The notes: generated from the sequence alone by a model not told the origin. 44,662 nucleotides of DNA from Candidatus Magasanikiibacteriota bacterium (GCA_016234265.1 JACRFW010000006.1:1-44662), one strand, 5' to 3'; shown: positions 31,848-41,726, counted from the stretch's first letter. Made by a program: numbers and translations.

Positions 31848-32954
31848 ATGCTCACTAAAGACTTTAATTACAATTTACCTCCTAGTTTGATTGCTCAAAC
31901 GCCGGCCTCACCGCGCGATAGCTCGCGTCTCATGGTCGTTGACCGAAACCAACAAACTTTTCAGGATAAGCATTTTTTTGAAATTACCGAATATTTGCAA
32001 GCGGGCGACTTGGTGGTGTGGAATAACTCTAAAGTTTTTAAGGCGCGTCTGCACGGGCAAGTGATACTCAACAATCCGGCTGATGGAATTGATGAAAAAT
32101 TTAACCCAACCGGAAAGATATTAAACACTCCGGAGGTGGAAATTTTTTTGGTCCGGCCGATGGAAAACAAAGGAGTGTGGAAGGCGTTGGCAAAACCGGG
32201 ACGAAAGTTGCGTCTTGGTATGAAAGTGCAGTTTGCTTCTGATTTTGTGGGCGAGGTGCTTTTGAAAGATGCAGACGGCACTATTCTGATGCAGTTTGGG
32301 GAAGATGATTTGGCAGTGCGCGCGAAAGCGAACAAATATGGGGAGGTGCCAACGCCGCCGTATGTGAAAAGTTCAAAGTTTAAAGTTCAAAGTTTAAAGT
32401 TGAGTGAGCGATACCAGACGGTGTATGCAAAGTATGAGGGGTCGGTGGCGGCGCCAACGGCCGGGTTTCATTTTACACCGGAATTGATCGGGAAATTGCA
32501 GAAAAAAGGTGTCCAGTTTGCCGAAGTGACACTGCATGTGGGCCTGGGGACTTTTTTGCCGGTGAAGACAGACACAATTGAGGATCATCACATGCACAGC
32601 GAGTGGGTAGAACTCACGGCCAAGAACGCTGATTTGATAAATCAAGCCCAGGCCGAGGGGCGACGGGTAGTGGCGGTTGGTACCACAACCGTGCGCACGT
32701 TGGAGGGTGTGGCGAAGCTGTCCGGCGGCAATCTCAAACCGTACAGTGGCGACATTGACATATTCATTGTGCCCGGGTTTGCTTTCCAAGTGGTGGACGT
32801 GCTTATTACCAATTTCCACTTACCGGAATCAACGCTTCTTATGCTCGTGGTCGCTTTCATTGGTGATCGCAAGTTCACCCTAGCGTGTTATGAACACGCT
32901 ATTCGTGAGCGGTATCGTTTTTACAGTTTTGGCGATGCCATGTTTATTAAATGA
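31848..32954 (+). CDS. queA: S-adenosylmethionine:tRNA ribosyltransferase-isomerase
   Basis: Builds epoxyqueuosine in tRNA by transferring the ribosyl part of SAM to the preQ1 base. About 368 residues. Signatures include FNYNLPPSLIAQTP at the start, RYQTVYAKYEGSVAAPTAGF followed by HFTPELI, and FHLPESTLLMLVVAFIG. Met at 31848 is chosen; the upstream Met at 31833 lies in a palindromic element. A 35-nt heptamer repeat encodes the extra KSSKFKVQSLKL stretch, and another extra segment lies near residue 75 (NPADGIDEKFNPTGKI). No queG, queF or tgt gene is in the window. Confidence 0.95.
   Translation: MLTKDFNYNLPPSLIAQTPASPRDSSRLMVVDRNQQTFQDKHFFEITEYLQAGDLVVWNNSKVFKARLHGQVILNNPADGIDEKFNPTGKILNTPEVEIFLVRPMENKGVWKALAKPGRKLRLGMKVQFASDFVGEVLLKDADGTILMQFGEDDLAVRAKANKYGEVPTPPYVKSSKFKVQSLKLSERYQTVYAKYEGSVAAPTAGFHFTPELIGKLQKKGVQFAEVTLHVGLGTFLPVKTDTIEDHHMHSEWVELTAKNADLINQAQAEGRRVVAVGTTTVRTLEGVAKLSGGNLKPYSGDIDIFIVPGFAFQVVDVLITNFHLPESTLLMLVVAFIGDRKFTLACYEHAIRERYRFYSFGDAMFIK
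32368..32402. repeat. 7-nt tandem repeat (x5) inside queA
   Basis: Five heptamers: AAAGTTC, AAAGTTT, AAAGTTC, AAAGTTT, AAAGTTG. They encode KSSKFKVQSLKL between the conserved PPY and RYQTVYA segments. Change by one unit would shift the frame. Confidence 0.85.
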
Positions 32955-33001
32955 GATTGAGACAGATTTTGTGAGGATTTAAAGGAATACAATTTCCTCT
33001 T

Positions 33002-35071
33002 ATGCAGCTTTCTACTCCGATCAGTCAATTTTCCAGAGTAGGAAAAACGACAGCCAAACATTTGGAACGCGTGGGGGTGCGAATAGCAAAAGATATCCTC
33101 TATTATTTTCCGTTTCGGTACGAGGATTTTCGTAATATTGTACCGATTGTCAATTTGCATGAGGGGAGCGCGGTGACGGTGACAGGGAAGTTGGAGCTCA
33201 TAGCGAACCGGCGGAGTTTTCGTACGAGGAGAACAATAACTGAAGCGCTAATTTCCGATGCTACCGGCAGTATCCGAGTATTGTGGTTTAATCAGCCTTT
33301 TTTAACTGAAAGTCTTCGGCCCGGGGATGAGCTTTTACTGTCCGGTATTGTTAAAGCTGACATGCTGGGGCCCCAACTCGTGAGCCCGGTATATGAGAAA
33401 AAAACCCGTGGCGAGCCGACCCACACCGCCCGGATTGTTCCGATGTATCCGCTGACAGGCGGCGTGACCCAGAAGCAGATGCGGTTTCTCATCAAACAGG
33501 CACTGCCGATGGCGGAGGCATTGTCAGAGTGGTTGCCCGAATCGCTCCGGCGGGGAAATGATCTTATATCATTGTCGCGAGCTTTGACAATGGTTCATTT
33601 TCCTTCCGACATGGCAGAGGCTGAAACCGCCACCAAGCGGCTAAAGTTTGATGAGCTTTTTACCCTGCAGCTTCAAGCCGCGCTCGCGCGCCGAGAACTC
33701 TCCCTGCGGCGAGCCCCCAAGATAACTTTTCATGAGGCGGAGATTAAGTCTTTTGTTAAGTCACTTCCTTTCACGCTCACTAAATTCCAGAAAGTGGCGG
33801 CGTGGGAAATTTTGAAAGACATTGAAAAAACTTTGCCGATGAATCGGCTGCTTTCCGGGGATGTTGGTTCGGGTAAAACCGTGGTAGCGGCGATGGCGCT
33901 GTATACGGCGGTGTTGAATGACTATCAAGCAGTTTTGATGGCGCCGACCGAGGTTTTGGCCGAACAGCACTATGCTTCACTCACGATCTTGCTTCACGGT
34001 CGGGCGCGCGTTGGTCTCCTCACGCGGTCGTCCCAGCGTTTGTCCTCGGGCACTTTGCCGAGCAGGACGAAAGTGGCGCAGAAGCGCGAACTTATTAAGA
34101 TCATAAAATCCGGAGAAATTGATATTATTGTCGGTACCCAGGCGCTCCTTGAAGACGCCGTTAATTTCCGGAGATTAGCGCTCGTCATTGTGGATGAACA
34201 GCATCGTTTCGGAGTGGCGCAGAGAAGCGCTATCAAAACGAAAGGTCAGGGCGCGCATTTTTTGAGCATGACCGCCACCCCCATTCCACGTTCGCTCGCG
34301 CTTCTCTTGTATGGTGATCTGGACGTGTCCCAAATTCGGGAACTGCCGCCGGGGAGAAAGCCTATCATTACGCGGCTGGTTGACCCGGCCAATCGGGGCA
34401 AAGCGTACCAGTTTATTCGTGAACAAACTCAGCGCGGGCGCCAGGTATTTGTGGTGTGCCCGCTGATTGAAGATGCTCACCCGGAAAGCGTTGAGAAAAA
34501 ATCAGTCTTATCAGAATATACGAAGTTATCGCAGGATGTTTTTCCGGATCTGCGTGTTCGTTTTCTTCACGGCAAGCTGAAAACCGTGGAAAAAGAAGCC
34601 ACTCTCCGTGATTTCAAAAATCGCCAGGCCGATATTTTGGTTGCGACTTCCGTCATTGAAGTGGGCATTGATATTCCCAATGCGAGTATCATGATGATTG
34701 AGGGAGCGGAACGGTTTGGCCTGGCCCAGCTCCACCAGTTTCGCGGCCGGGTGGGTCGTTCCAGTCATCAGTCATATTGTTTGTTGTTTACGGAAGACGC
34801 TTCGGCTGCCGCTGAGGACAGGCTTAAGTATTTTGAGCATCACAATGACGGTTTTGCGCTCGCGGAAAAGGATTTAGAGTTGCGCGGCCCGGGTGAGGTC
34901 TATGGCACTGAGCAGAGCGGTCTGATGCAGCTACGGCTTGCTACCCTGGCTGACCGCGACCTGATCAAAGATGCGCGGGCAGCGGCGGAGAAGATCGCTC
35001 TGGAGATACAAAAATACCCGGCTGTCGCCCGGCATGTTGGTACGGAGAAGAAAGTATTACACTTGGAATAA
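33002..35071 (+). CDS. recG: ATP-dependent DNA helicase RecG
   Basis: Branch-migrating helicase that remodels stalled forks and Holliday junctions. The 689-residue protein has the wedge/OB domain (about 1-200, with RVGKTTAKHLERVGV and YYFPFRYEDF). Helicase motifs follow: Walker A GDVGSGKT, PTEVLAEQH, the DEQH box in VDEQHRFGVAQR, TATPIPRSLAL, and the C-terminal QFRGRVGRSSHQSYCLL motif VI. Length is normal. It starts 47 nt after queA. Its end is 10 nt from the convergent VirB2/M15 gene. Confidence 0.97.
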   Translation: MQLSTPISQFSRVGKTTAKHLERVGVRIAKDILYYFPFRYEDFRNIVPIVNLHEGSAVTVTGKLELIANRRSFRTRRTITEALISDATGSIRVLWFNQPFLTESLRPGDELLLSGIVKADMLGPQLVSPVYEKKTRGEPTHTARIVPMYPLTGGVTQKQMRFLIKQALPMAEALSEWLPESLRRGNDLISLSRALTMVHFPSDMAEAETATKRLKFDELFTLQLQAALARRELSLRRAPKITFHEAEIKSFVKSLPFTLTKFQKVAAWEILKDIEKTLPMNRLLSGDVGSGKTVVAAMALYTAVLNDYQAVLMAPTEVLAEQHYASLTILLHGRARVGLLTRSSQRLSSGTLPSRTKVAQKRELIKIIKSGEIDIIVGTQALLEDAVNFRRLALVIVDEQHRFGVAQRSAIKTKGQGAHFLSMTATPIPRSLALLLYGDLDVSQIRELPPGRKPIITRLVDPANRGKAYQFIREQTQRGRQVFVVCPLIEDAHPESVEKKSVLSEYTKLSQDVFPDLRVRFLHGKLKTVEKEATLRDFKNRQADILVATSVIEVGIDIPNASIMMIEGAERFGLAQLHQFRGRVGRSSHQSYCLLFTEDASAAAEDRLKYFEHHNDGFALAEKDLELRGPGEVYGTEQSGLMQLRLATLADRDLIKDARAAAEKIALEIQKYPAVARHVGTEKKVLHLE

Positions 35072-35080
35072 TCAATCATT

Positions 35081-36493
35081 TCAGCCGTTGCAGGCGACTG
35101 GTTTCGCGGTGTAATGGCTGCGGCTGGTACCGTTGGTACCGTATTCAAAATGCCAAATTTCAGTTTCCAGGCGATTAAACTTCGGGTCGGTAGTATAAAA
35201 GAAATTGTCCACAGTTTCAATGACTTTTGGATCGGCTTGGCACTGCGCGGTTCGCGGAGTGGCGCTATAGAGTTGTTTCCCGTCTTTTACCGGGAACAGG
35301 TCAACGGCGCGGCCATGGCCATGATTGGAGAAACCGGGCACGGCGCGGTATTTTTGGCGTTCTTTTGGTGGGAGGTTAGAATCTTTCTGGCACCAGCCTT
35401 TCACCTGGTCCTCAAAGGAGCGGAATGACCCGCCGGGAATAATGTTGAAAGTGTAGCCGTTCTGTTTGGCTAATGCCGCTACTTTGCAGAGCGGGTCGCG
35501 CATTTCTTTTATGGTGGTGATGCTGCCATTGATGCCGTCGCAGTTGTAGGTGACGAGTTCAGTTGGTGGCACTACCCCGGCCGGAGCATTGGTTTCGGAA
35601 CAGTTAAAATTTTCGGCAGTCCAGTCTGGTTGGGTAACACTTTTCGGGTATTCGCCTGGCGGAATGGAGTCATTTTCCTGGGGCAAAGGCACCGGCTCAA
35701 TGAATTTTACTTTGAGCATTTTGAAGTTGACCAGATCGGGGTTGATGGCAAAAAGCAGAGCGTACGAGCCCCACATAATGACGAGCCCGATGACGACTTC
35801 GCCGATGCGTTTATAGCCTTCCATTTTTCCTTCCCCGCCGGCCGAGACAATAATTTTTGCTCCGCTCATTACCACGATGACGGCGGCGATGATACTGCCA
35901 ACGACCATGCCGAATTTATAGATGGTGGCGATGAGTTCGCCGATGTAGGGGAGGTGAATGTAGCCTTCGCTGTCCAGGGTGTTTTTTACGTCCGTGAAAG
36001 AAAGACCCGGGATACGGAACTCAAGCAAGGGTTTATGAAATTCCAGGTTGGCCTTGATGCCGAGCATGCCTGCGTCGCCTCCCTCGTAGAGCTGTTTGGC
36101 CGTTTCGTCGAAAAAGCACTTATTTTTGTAGCAGATAAAATTTCCGGCCGGTTGTTCACAATCTCTGTCAGTAGCGCAGGTTTTAGCGCTTTTCGCGCAA
36201 ACCGTGCCGCCGCAGGCGACCGTATTGATGGCTTGGGCGACACAGCTGTTATCTATTTGATAGATACATCCAACAGTTTTGACGCCAATACTCTTCTCAA
36301 TGCGTTCGTGTGTTTTGCACTCCGCCTCGGTAGCCGCGTCATAGCAAGCATACTTGAGACTGGGGGAATCGGGGGGGGCAAAAAAATTTTCGCATTTACA
36401 AACGGCGGCTGCCTGCGCCTGGACAGAGCCAACAAGAGATAGGGAAAACCAAGCTGCCACTAATATACATTGTGCTGCGCGGTAGTAACGCAT
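35081..36493 (-). CDS. VirB2-like pilin region fused to M15 (VanY-type) peptidase
   Basis: A 470-residue protein. A signal peptide (about 1-29) is followed by a Cys-rich segment (32-127), a VirB2/TrbC-type hairpin (helices at about 190-210 and 230-250 around GGEGKMEGYKRIGE) ending AINPDL, and a C-terminal peptidase M15 domain. The peptidase site is complete: S389-x-H391-x2-G-x-A-x-D398 and E445-I-W-H448, giving zinc ligands H391, D398 and H448 with E445 as base. Such domains trim peptidoglycan peptides. The fusion suggests local wall opening for a pilus-like assembly, the job VirB1 does in type IV secretion. It is last in the ClpC-led operon, 6 nt after a DsbA-fold gene. Confidence 0.85.
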   Translation of the reverse strand: MRYYRAAQCILVAAWFSLSLVGSVQAQAAAVCKCENFFAPPDSPSLKYACYDAATEAECKTHERIEKSIGVKTVGCIYQIDNSCVAQAINTVACGGTVCAKSAKTCATDRDCEQPAGNFICYKNKCFFDETAKQLYEGGDAGMLGIKANLEFHKPLLEFRIPGLSFTDVKNTLDSEGYIHLPYIGELIATIYKFGMVVGSIIAAVIVVMSGAKIIVSAGGEGKMEGYKRIGEVVIGLVIMWGSYALLFAINPDLVNFKMLKVKFIEPVPLPQENDSIPPGEYPKSVTQPDWTAENFNCSETNAPAGVVPPTELVTYNCDGINGSITTIKEMRDPLCKVAALAKQNGYTFNIIPGGSFRSFEDQVKGWCQKDSNLPPKERQKYRAVPGFSNHGHGRAVDLFPVKDGKQLYSATPRTAQCQADPKVIETVDNFFYTTDPKFNRLETEIWHFEYGTNGTSRSHYTAKPVACNG

Positions 36494-36499
36494 GGGGCT

Positions 36500-37156
36500 C
36501 TATTCTTGGGTAAACGTGGTGAGCATTTGTTCAATATTGACTCCGCTTTCCATATTTACTTGTTTGTTGTTGGCAAAGAATGCCGGAGAGGTAGCGATGC
36601 CGAGGTCTCTTAGGGCGGTTCCCGTATTTATTACGGCCTGTTCGGTGGCGGGGAGTTTAGCGCAAGTTAAAAGTTGCGCGCCGTTCAGGCGCAATTTGTC
36701 CGCTCGGGCCTTTAATTGATCCTCGGTCAGGTTTGGCGAATCTAAAAGATTTTTGAGCAACGCCCAAAATTGTTGGTTGGAAGAAGAAACGCACCACAGG
36801 GCCTGGTGGGCGAGGGAAGATGAACCCAAAAGGCGCTGGCTTAGGGTTGGTTTAAAAATGAGACGCACAGCGGTCAGATGATCGCCGATAAAATTGATAG
36901 TGGTTGAAAGAAGCGAGCGGGTGGAGGCATCGGCCAAATCGCCAAAAATAACTATCGTAAGCGGCGCGCCCGGGTTGCCCAAGAGCGGGTCGGCCGGGGT
37001 GATGGGGAGATCAATGGCGACCGGGCTCACGAGCGGCATATTTACCGTTTTTATGGTGATTGAGCGGGCGGTGATAATCTGGCGGGCGAGCAGCCAGGCG
37101 CTCCCGATGATGAGAATGGCGATGGCGAGGAATAGTTTTTTGTTTGCTGTGGTCAT
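36500..37156 (-). CDS. Membrane-anchored DsbA-fold protein without active-site cysteines
   Basis: A 218-residue thioredoxin-like protein with one membrane helix at about 8-24. GNPGAPLTIVIFGDLADAST aligns with the active-site strand of DsbA-like proteins (compare GAPITVVEFIDLKCPNS at 20792), but the C-x-x-C position reads D76-A-S-T. The cis-proline loop ATSPAFFANNKQ is kept. It therefore cannot do thiol redox chemistry there and may be a chaperone or structural partner of the cysteine-rich VirB2/M15 protein encoded next. Confidence 0.78.
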   Translation of the reverse strand: MTTANKKLFLAIAILIIGSAWLLARQIITARSITIKTVNMPLVSPVAIDLPITPADPLLGNPGAPLTIVIFGDLADASTRSLLSTTINFIGDHLTAVRLIFKPTLSQRLLGSSSLAHQALWCVSSSNQQFWALLKNLLDSPNLTEDQLKARADKLRLNGAQLLTCAKLPATEQAVINTGTALRDLGIATSPAFFANNKQVNMESGVNIEQMLTTFTQE

Positions 37157-37169
37157 AGGCCAGCGCAGG

Positions 37170-38396
37170 CTAGAGGTTTACCTGGAAAGCGCCATTTTTG
37201 TGGCGATCGGTGAACAGCACTTTGTTTTTTGAGGCGTCGTAGGAAATAGAATCAAAAGTGTAGTTGGTATCAAGAGTGACCGGCGTTTTCGCTCCGGTTT
37301 TTAAATCAATTTTGTAGAGGTCATCAAACTCATCAGCCGCAACGGCTGGGGACATGCCGGCGCCATCGGGTAGATTTCTGGGTACGGCGCAGAAGAGAGT
37401 ACCTTCGCCCCCGAAGGCGCACTTGTTCGCCCAGGTGTTGATTCCGAGCGCCTGGCGATTGTTGCCGATGGCATCACCATAGGAATTAGCTATCCAAAGT
37501 TCCGGTTTGAAATTGCTGCGCGCGCTGTCCACGCTGTAGAGCAGCTGCTGCCCGGTGGGCGACCAGCGCGGTTGAAAATCCAGACCCTCCACCACCAATC
37601 CTTTGAAATTTTCGTGGTTCAAACCAATAAGCAGAATTTCGCGCCGGTCCGCGCCGAGCGGGTCGCCAGTCTTGGAAAAGGCGACTGTCTGCCGGCTGGG
37701 CGACCAGTCAACAATAACTTTGTCTTCGTTATTGCCGAGCGGCTCAATGAGTTTGGCGCCGGTGCCATCATCTCGGGTCGTGACCAGCCAGCGATTTTCC
37801 GGGGCGAGTCCGATGCTTTTGGCGGCGATTTCGTTGCCGTCATTGGAAAAAGAAAAACTCTCCCAGTGTTTGGGAAGGCTCACCTGTTTTTTGGTTTCAA
37901 AATTGTAGACAATTTTTGAATTATCCGGGTATTCTATGACAGCCTTATCTTTGCTTTTTGCCCAGGTGACGTTTTTGACATTATAAAAAACCTGGTCAGC
38001 CAGCGGTGTTGCTGTCCCGTCTTTTACTTCATAAAATTTTCCATCGGCCGCATTATGATAGCGGAAATTTCCGCTGGTATTTACTGACGGATAGAGTGTT
38101 TGGTCGTTGGTTATTTTGGTAACCGGCTCCGGTTGGTAATATCCGGGAGGGGTGACGGGAGGCGCGGTTACTCCGGCAGCGGGCAGACCGCCGGTTGGAA
38201 CTGGTTGGCCCTCGTCTCCCGGCGCTTCCCGGCCGCCGGCAGCGGGCAGACGCCCTCCCGCCCCGGTAGGCGTCGGTCGCGCCGGAGCGCTCGGAATTTG
38301 GGCTTTTTTGAAAGCAAGATATAGCCCCAGACCAATGAGGATGGTGGCAATCAGTAGGCCGAGAATCAGTAAAATCCGTTTGAGCGTGGGTGACAT
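37170..38396 (-). CDS. Membrane-anchored TolB-like beta-propeller protein
   Basis: About 408 residues. A membrane helix (about 8-28) is followed by a Pro/Gly-rich linker (about 35-90) and a repeat region with WD40/TolB-type blades, such as VDWSPSRQTVAFSK, PRWSPTGQQLLYSV and SFSNDGNEIAAKS. Such propellers usually bind other proteins; no enzyme motif is seen. The Met at 38396 is chosen; an in-frame TTG at 38432 overlaps the upstream stop and would add 12 residues. It lies mid-operon between a coiled-coil membrane protein and the DsbA-fold gene. Confidence 0.78.
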   Translation of the reverse strand: MSPTLKRILLILGLLIATILIGLGLYLAFKKAQIPSAPARPTPTGAGGRLPAAGGREAPGDEGQPVPTGGLPAAGVTAPPVTPPGYYQPEPVTKITNDQTLYPSVNTSGNFRYHNAADGKFYEVKDGTATPLADQVFYNVKNVTWAKSKDKAVIEYPDNSKIVYNFETKKQVSLPKHWESFSFSNDGNEIAAKSIGLAPENRWLVTTRDDGTGAKLIEPLGNNEDKVIVDWSPSRQTVAFSKTGDPLGADRREILLIGLNHENFKGLVVEGLDFQPRWSPTGQQLLYSVDSARSNFKPELWIANSYGDAIGNNRQALGINTWANKCAFGGEGTLFCAVPRNLPDGAGMSPAVAADEFDDLYKIDLKTGAKTPVTLDTNYTFDSISYDASKNKVLFTDRHKNGAFQVNL

Positions 38397-38428
38397 AGAA
38401 TGTATTTTAAAATAGGCTATTGGTATTT

Positions 38429-39121
38429 TCAAACGGGGGGTGCCGCGCCCGCCGCCGCTTTTTGCGCATCTCTTCGCGCCTGTAATTTTATCACATTCTG
38501 CAGGTTGTATATATTGATGTCGATCTTTTTGATCTCGTCTTGTAGCGTTTTAGCCTGTTTTTTTAGCAGTTTTACTTCTAGCGATTTTCTTCCCATTTCT
38601 TCCAACTGCAAAGCGACCATCGGTATGCCAATTCCAAAAATGGAGAGAAATAATTTGACCAGCAGTTTCAACCACTGCCACCATTTTGGTTTCAGTTTTT
38701 TTATTTTCTTGTTTTTTTTAGCCAGTTCTTCGCTTTTTTCTTTTTTTTCTTTGGCCAGCCGTTTTATTTTTTTCCGGTTTAGCAGCCCTTTTAGCGCTCC
38801 CGCCGGCCGCAGCGATTGATTGAGTTCAGCTTTGAGGGCGTTGGAGCGCTGGCGCTCCTGTTCCACATTTTCCGCCGTTCGGCGCTGATTGTCGGCCTCT
38901 TTAAGTTCTTCCGGGCTTCCCTGGCTCTGGTCGGTTTCAGGCGATCCCACCGGCCGGCCGGCCCCGGCCGGTTCACCGATATTTCCTTTCATCAAGTTTC
39001 CCGGCCCCGCTCCTTCGTTCTCGGCATACGGTTGGAATTGGTTTTTCTGCCGGTCGCTTCCCAGTTCACCGGCGGCGGCGCCTTGTTCGTTTCGGTTGAG
39101 TGCTGGTGGTTGGTCCGCCAT
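38429..39121 (-). CDS. Coiled-coil membrane protein of unknown function
   Basis: A 230-residue protein I do not recognise. The N-terminal half is disordered and polar (Gln, Glu, Gly, Pro rich). A strongly charged Lys/Glu helix (about 115-150) runs into a Trp-containing hydrophobic segment (PKWWQWLKLLVKLFLSIFGI then GIPMVAL), and a second coiled coil follows (about 175-220). One membrane helix or a hairpin is likely. It starts 15 nt after the ClpC-like gene and precedes the propeller gene, so it may link the cytosolic ATPase to the membrane components. Confidence 0.7.
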   Translation of the reverse strand: MADQPPALNRNEQGAAAGELGSDRQKNQFQPYAENEGAGPGNLMKGNIGEPAGAGRPVGSPETDQSQGSPEELKEADNQRRTAENVEQERQRSNALKAELNQSLRPAGALKGLLNRKKIKRLAKEKKEKSEELAKKNKKIKKLKPKWWQWLKLLVKLFLSIFGIGIPMVALQLEEMGRKSLEVKLLKKQAKTLQDEIKKIDINIYNLQNVIKLQARRDAQKAAAGAAPPV

Positions 39122-39136
39122 ACGGGCGATGCTAAA

Positions 39137-41653
39137 TTATTTAAGCGCCAGCGCTTTTTCCCCGATTGTTAAGGCGTATTTTTTCTTAATTTTTCCTCGG
39201 AGAATAATATTAGATATTAGATTTTCAATATGTCCCCGGATGTATTGGCGCACTTCGCGCGCGCCGCCATTTTTCGTGTTCAGTTGTCCCACCACCCATT
39301 CCAGGACTTTTTTGTCGGATGATACGGTGGTATGGTAGGGTTTCAGCTGATCGTTGAAACGCGCCAATTCCAGCCCGGCGATGGCAGTGAGAGAGGCCTC
39401 GGTGAGCGGTTCAAAGAAGCAAATTTGGTCAAGGCGATTTATCACTTCAACGGAAAAATAGTCTTTTAATTTTTCAATGGCGCGGGTACGGGTTTCTATT
39501 TTAGTGGTAGCGCTACCGCCAAAGCCGAGCAGGCCCTTTTTCATATCAGCCGCTCCGAGCGAGGTGGTGAGTATTAGTATAGCATGTTTTAAGGAAATTT
39601 TTTTGCCGGTGGAGTCGGTGATGACCCCGTTTTCCAGAATTTGGAGGAGCAGTTTGACGATATCACGATGAGCTTTGTCAATTTCATCAAAGAGAACAAC
39701 CGAGTAGGGGTTCATTTTTATTTTATCGGTGAAATGGTTGGTTTCTTTGTAGCCCACATAGCCGGCCGGTGACCCGAGAAGCTTGGAAACGCCAAAGCTC
39801 TCATTAAATTCACTCATATCAAGCTTGATCAATGCGTCCGGGTTGCTATAGAGGGCAAGCGCGATTGATTTAGCCAATTCGGTTTTGCCGATGCCGCTCT
39901 CGCCCACGAACAAAAATGACGCGAGCGGGCGATCGGGGTTAGAGAGGCCGAGTTTGGCCTGACGAATGTGGCGGCTTACCTGGGCGATGACTTCATCTTG
40001 ACCAACGATGTAGTGCTTGAGGCGGTTTTCTATAGTGGTTAATGATGTGGCGTCGTCTAGTAAAAGTTCTGCGGGGGAGGTGCCGGTGATTTTAGCCACT
40101 TGTTCGGCGATGTCGCGCTCGGTGACTGTGCCCAGCTTGGTAATTTTTTCTTCTCCGGAAGCAGTGGTGGCTTTTTTGATATCGGCGCGGAGCGCTTCTT
40201 CTTGCTTTTTCAATTCTACCGCTTCGTTGAAATGGTCATCGGCCGCTGCCGATTCTTTAGCCAGAATCGTTTTTTCCAGCTGTTGTTCCAAGCGAAATAG
40301 TTTTGTGGAGGCACCGTTTCGTTTTACCGAGAGCCGTTTCGCGGCGGCGGTTTCGTCCAACAGGTCAATCGCTTTATCAGGCAGGAATTTGTTCGTGATG
40401 TAGCGCTCGGAGAGCCGGACTGCCGCCACAATCGCCGGGTGAGTGATAGTGACCCGGTGGTAGAGCTCATAGTTTTCTTTGATGCCAGACAAGATTTTGA
40501 TAGTATCGTCGGCGCTCGGCTCTTTGGCGATAATCGGCTGAAAACGCCTCTCCAGCGCGGCATCATTTTCAATGTATTTTTTATATTCTTGCGGGGTGGT
40601 GGCGCCAATACAGCGGATTTGACCGCGGGAAAGAGCTGGTTTCAGCAGGTTGGCCGCGTCCATCGCCCCTTGGTTCGCGCCGGCGCCGACAATGTTGTGC
40701 AGTTCATCAATGAAGAGAATAATTGACGAATTGTGGATGACTTCGTCAACGACCTGCCGGAGGCGCGCTTCAAATTCGCCGCGATAGATAGTGCCCGCAA
40801 TGAGGAGACCGAGGTCAAGCGAATAGATTTTTTTGTTCAGAAGCAGATCCGGCACTTCGCCCGCGAGGATCTTTTTGGCGAGCCCTTCAACGATGGCAGT
40901 TTTCCCGACGCCCGGCTCACCCAGAAGCAGGGGGTTGTTTTTGGTGCGGCGGCAGAGAATTTGAATGACCCGCTCAATTTCTTTCTCCCGTCCGATAACG
41001 GGATCAATGGTTTTTTGGGTTTTCGGGTCGGTCAAGTTGGCCGCGAAAAAGTCCAGGGCGCTGTCTTTTTTTCGCCCCTTTTTTATTTCCTTGATAGGTT
41101 CAAATTGGTCAACGGGAGTGGCAGCCTCGGCGTGTTCTTCAAAATGCTCAATAATATCGCCGACATCGCTTAGGTGAGGGAAGTGGCTGGCATTGGCAAG
41201 CACGGTCGCGAGTTGCTGGTTGAGATCGTTTCGGTCGATCTTTTGGGTGGTCAAGACGTTGTCAATGCGCCGGTCGTTGAGAAATATGAGGGCGGCAAGC
41301 AAGTGTTCGGTGCCGATATAGTTATGGCGGTTTTCCTCCGCGATGGTCATGGCTTTCTCCAGCGTTAGCTTGGCATTGTTGGAGAGCGGTGTTAAAACCA
41401 GCTCGGTCGGATTCCGAGCAGTGATGTTCGGCCGCTCCGAGCGCACCGGCAAAGTTAGGATGGCATCTTCAACCAGAGAAGGAGTAATTTTAAAGCGGCG
41501 CATGATTTCCGCGGCTATTGACCCCTTTTGGTTTAAAAGAGTAAAAAAAAGATGGATCGGTTCCACCTCCAGGTGCCGAAGCTCTACGCTTAAATGGATG
41601 CTCTGGGCCAGGACATCGCGCAGATGGGTGGAGAAACGGTCAAGCAAATTCAT
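39137..41653 (-). CDS. clpC: ClpC/ClpB-type AAA+ unfoldase
   Basis: An 838-residue double-AAA+ protein unfoldase. A duplicated Clp N-domain (1-150) is followed by AAA1 with Walker A GEPGVGKT and [12 protein letters not shown], a short middle region (about 400-490) too small for the ClpB M-domain, and AAA2 with [17 protein letters not shown] and the C-terminal D2-small domain. GLLGFGG in AAA2 offers an L-G-F tripeptide of the kind that docks ClpP. ClpC is therefore the better name. It heads a five-gene operon of envelope proteins and has its own promoter. Confidence 0.9.
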   Translation of the reverse strand: MNLLDRFSTHLRDVLAQSIHLSVELRHLEVEPIHLFFTLLNQKGSIAAEIMRRFKITPSLVEDAILTLPVRSERPNITARNPTELVLTPLSNNAKLTLEKAMTIAEENRHNYIGTEHLLAALIFLNDRRIDNVLTTQKIDRNDLNQQLATVLANASHFPHLSDVGDIIEHFEEHAEAATPVDQFEPIKEIKKGRKKDSALDFFAANLTDPKTQKTIDPVIGREKEIERVIQILCRRTKNNPLLLGEPGVGKTAIVEGLAKKILAGEVPDLLLNKKIYSLDLGLLIAGTIYRGEFEARLRQVVDEVIHNSSIILFIDELHNIVGAGANQGAMDAANLLKPALSRGQIRCIGATTPQEYKKYIENDAALERRFQPIIAKEPSADDTIKILSGIKENYELYHRVTITHPAIVAAVRLSERYITNKFLPDKAIDLLDETAAAKRLSVKRNGASTKLFRLEQQLEKTILAKESAAADDHFNEAVELKKQEEALRADIKKATTASGEEKITKLGTVTERDIAEQVAKITGTSPAELLLDDATSLTTIENRLKHYIVGQDEVIAQVSRHIRQAKLGLSNPDRPLASFLFVGESGIGKTELAKSIALALYSNPDALIKLDMSEFNESFGVSKLLGSPAGYVGYKETNHFTDKIKMNPYSVVLFDEIDKAHRDIVKLLLQILENGVITDSTGKKISLKHAILILTTSLGAADMKKGLLGFGGSATTKIETRTRAIEKLKDYFSVEVINRLDQICFFEPLTEASLTAIAGLELARFNDQLKPYHTTVSSDKKVLEWVVGQLNTKNGGAREVRQYIRGHIENLISNIILRGKIKKKYALTIGEKALALK

Positions 41654-41662
41654 AGATGGTTG

Positions 41663-41709
41663 TTGCTATTTATACCCAGTATAGTATACTATTTTAACCT
41701 TTAAGTCAA
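41663..41709. promoter_or_regulatory. Overlapping divergent promoters for clpC and phosphomannomutase
   Basis: Minus strand: TTGACT (41704-41709), 17 bp, TACTAT (41681-41686) toward clpC. Plus strand: TTGCTA (41663-41668), 16 bp, TATACT (41685-41690) toward the phosphomannomutase gene. The -10 boxes overlap by two bases, so polymerase could occupy only one at a time. Confidence 0.65.
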
Positions 41710-41726
41710 AATAAAAAAGCCTATTT

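Noticed and set aside
35630-36442. 270-codon plus-strand frame opposite the VirB2/M15 gene
   Set aside because: The minus strand encodes clear M15 and VirB2-like motifs; the plus-strand translation has no recognisable domain and is a codon-bias shadow.
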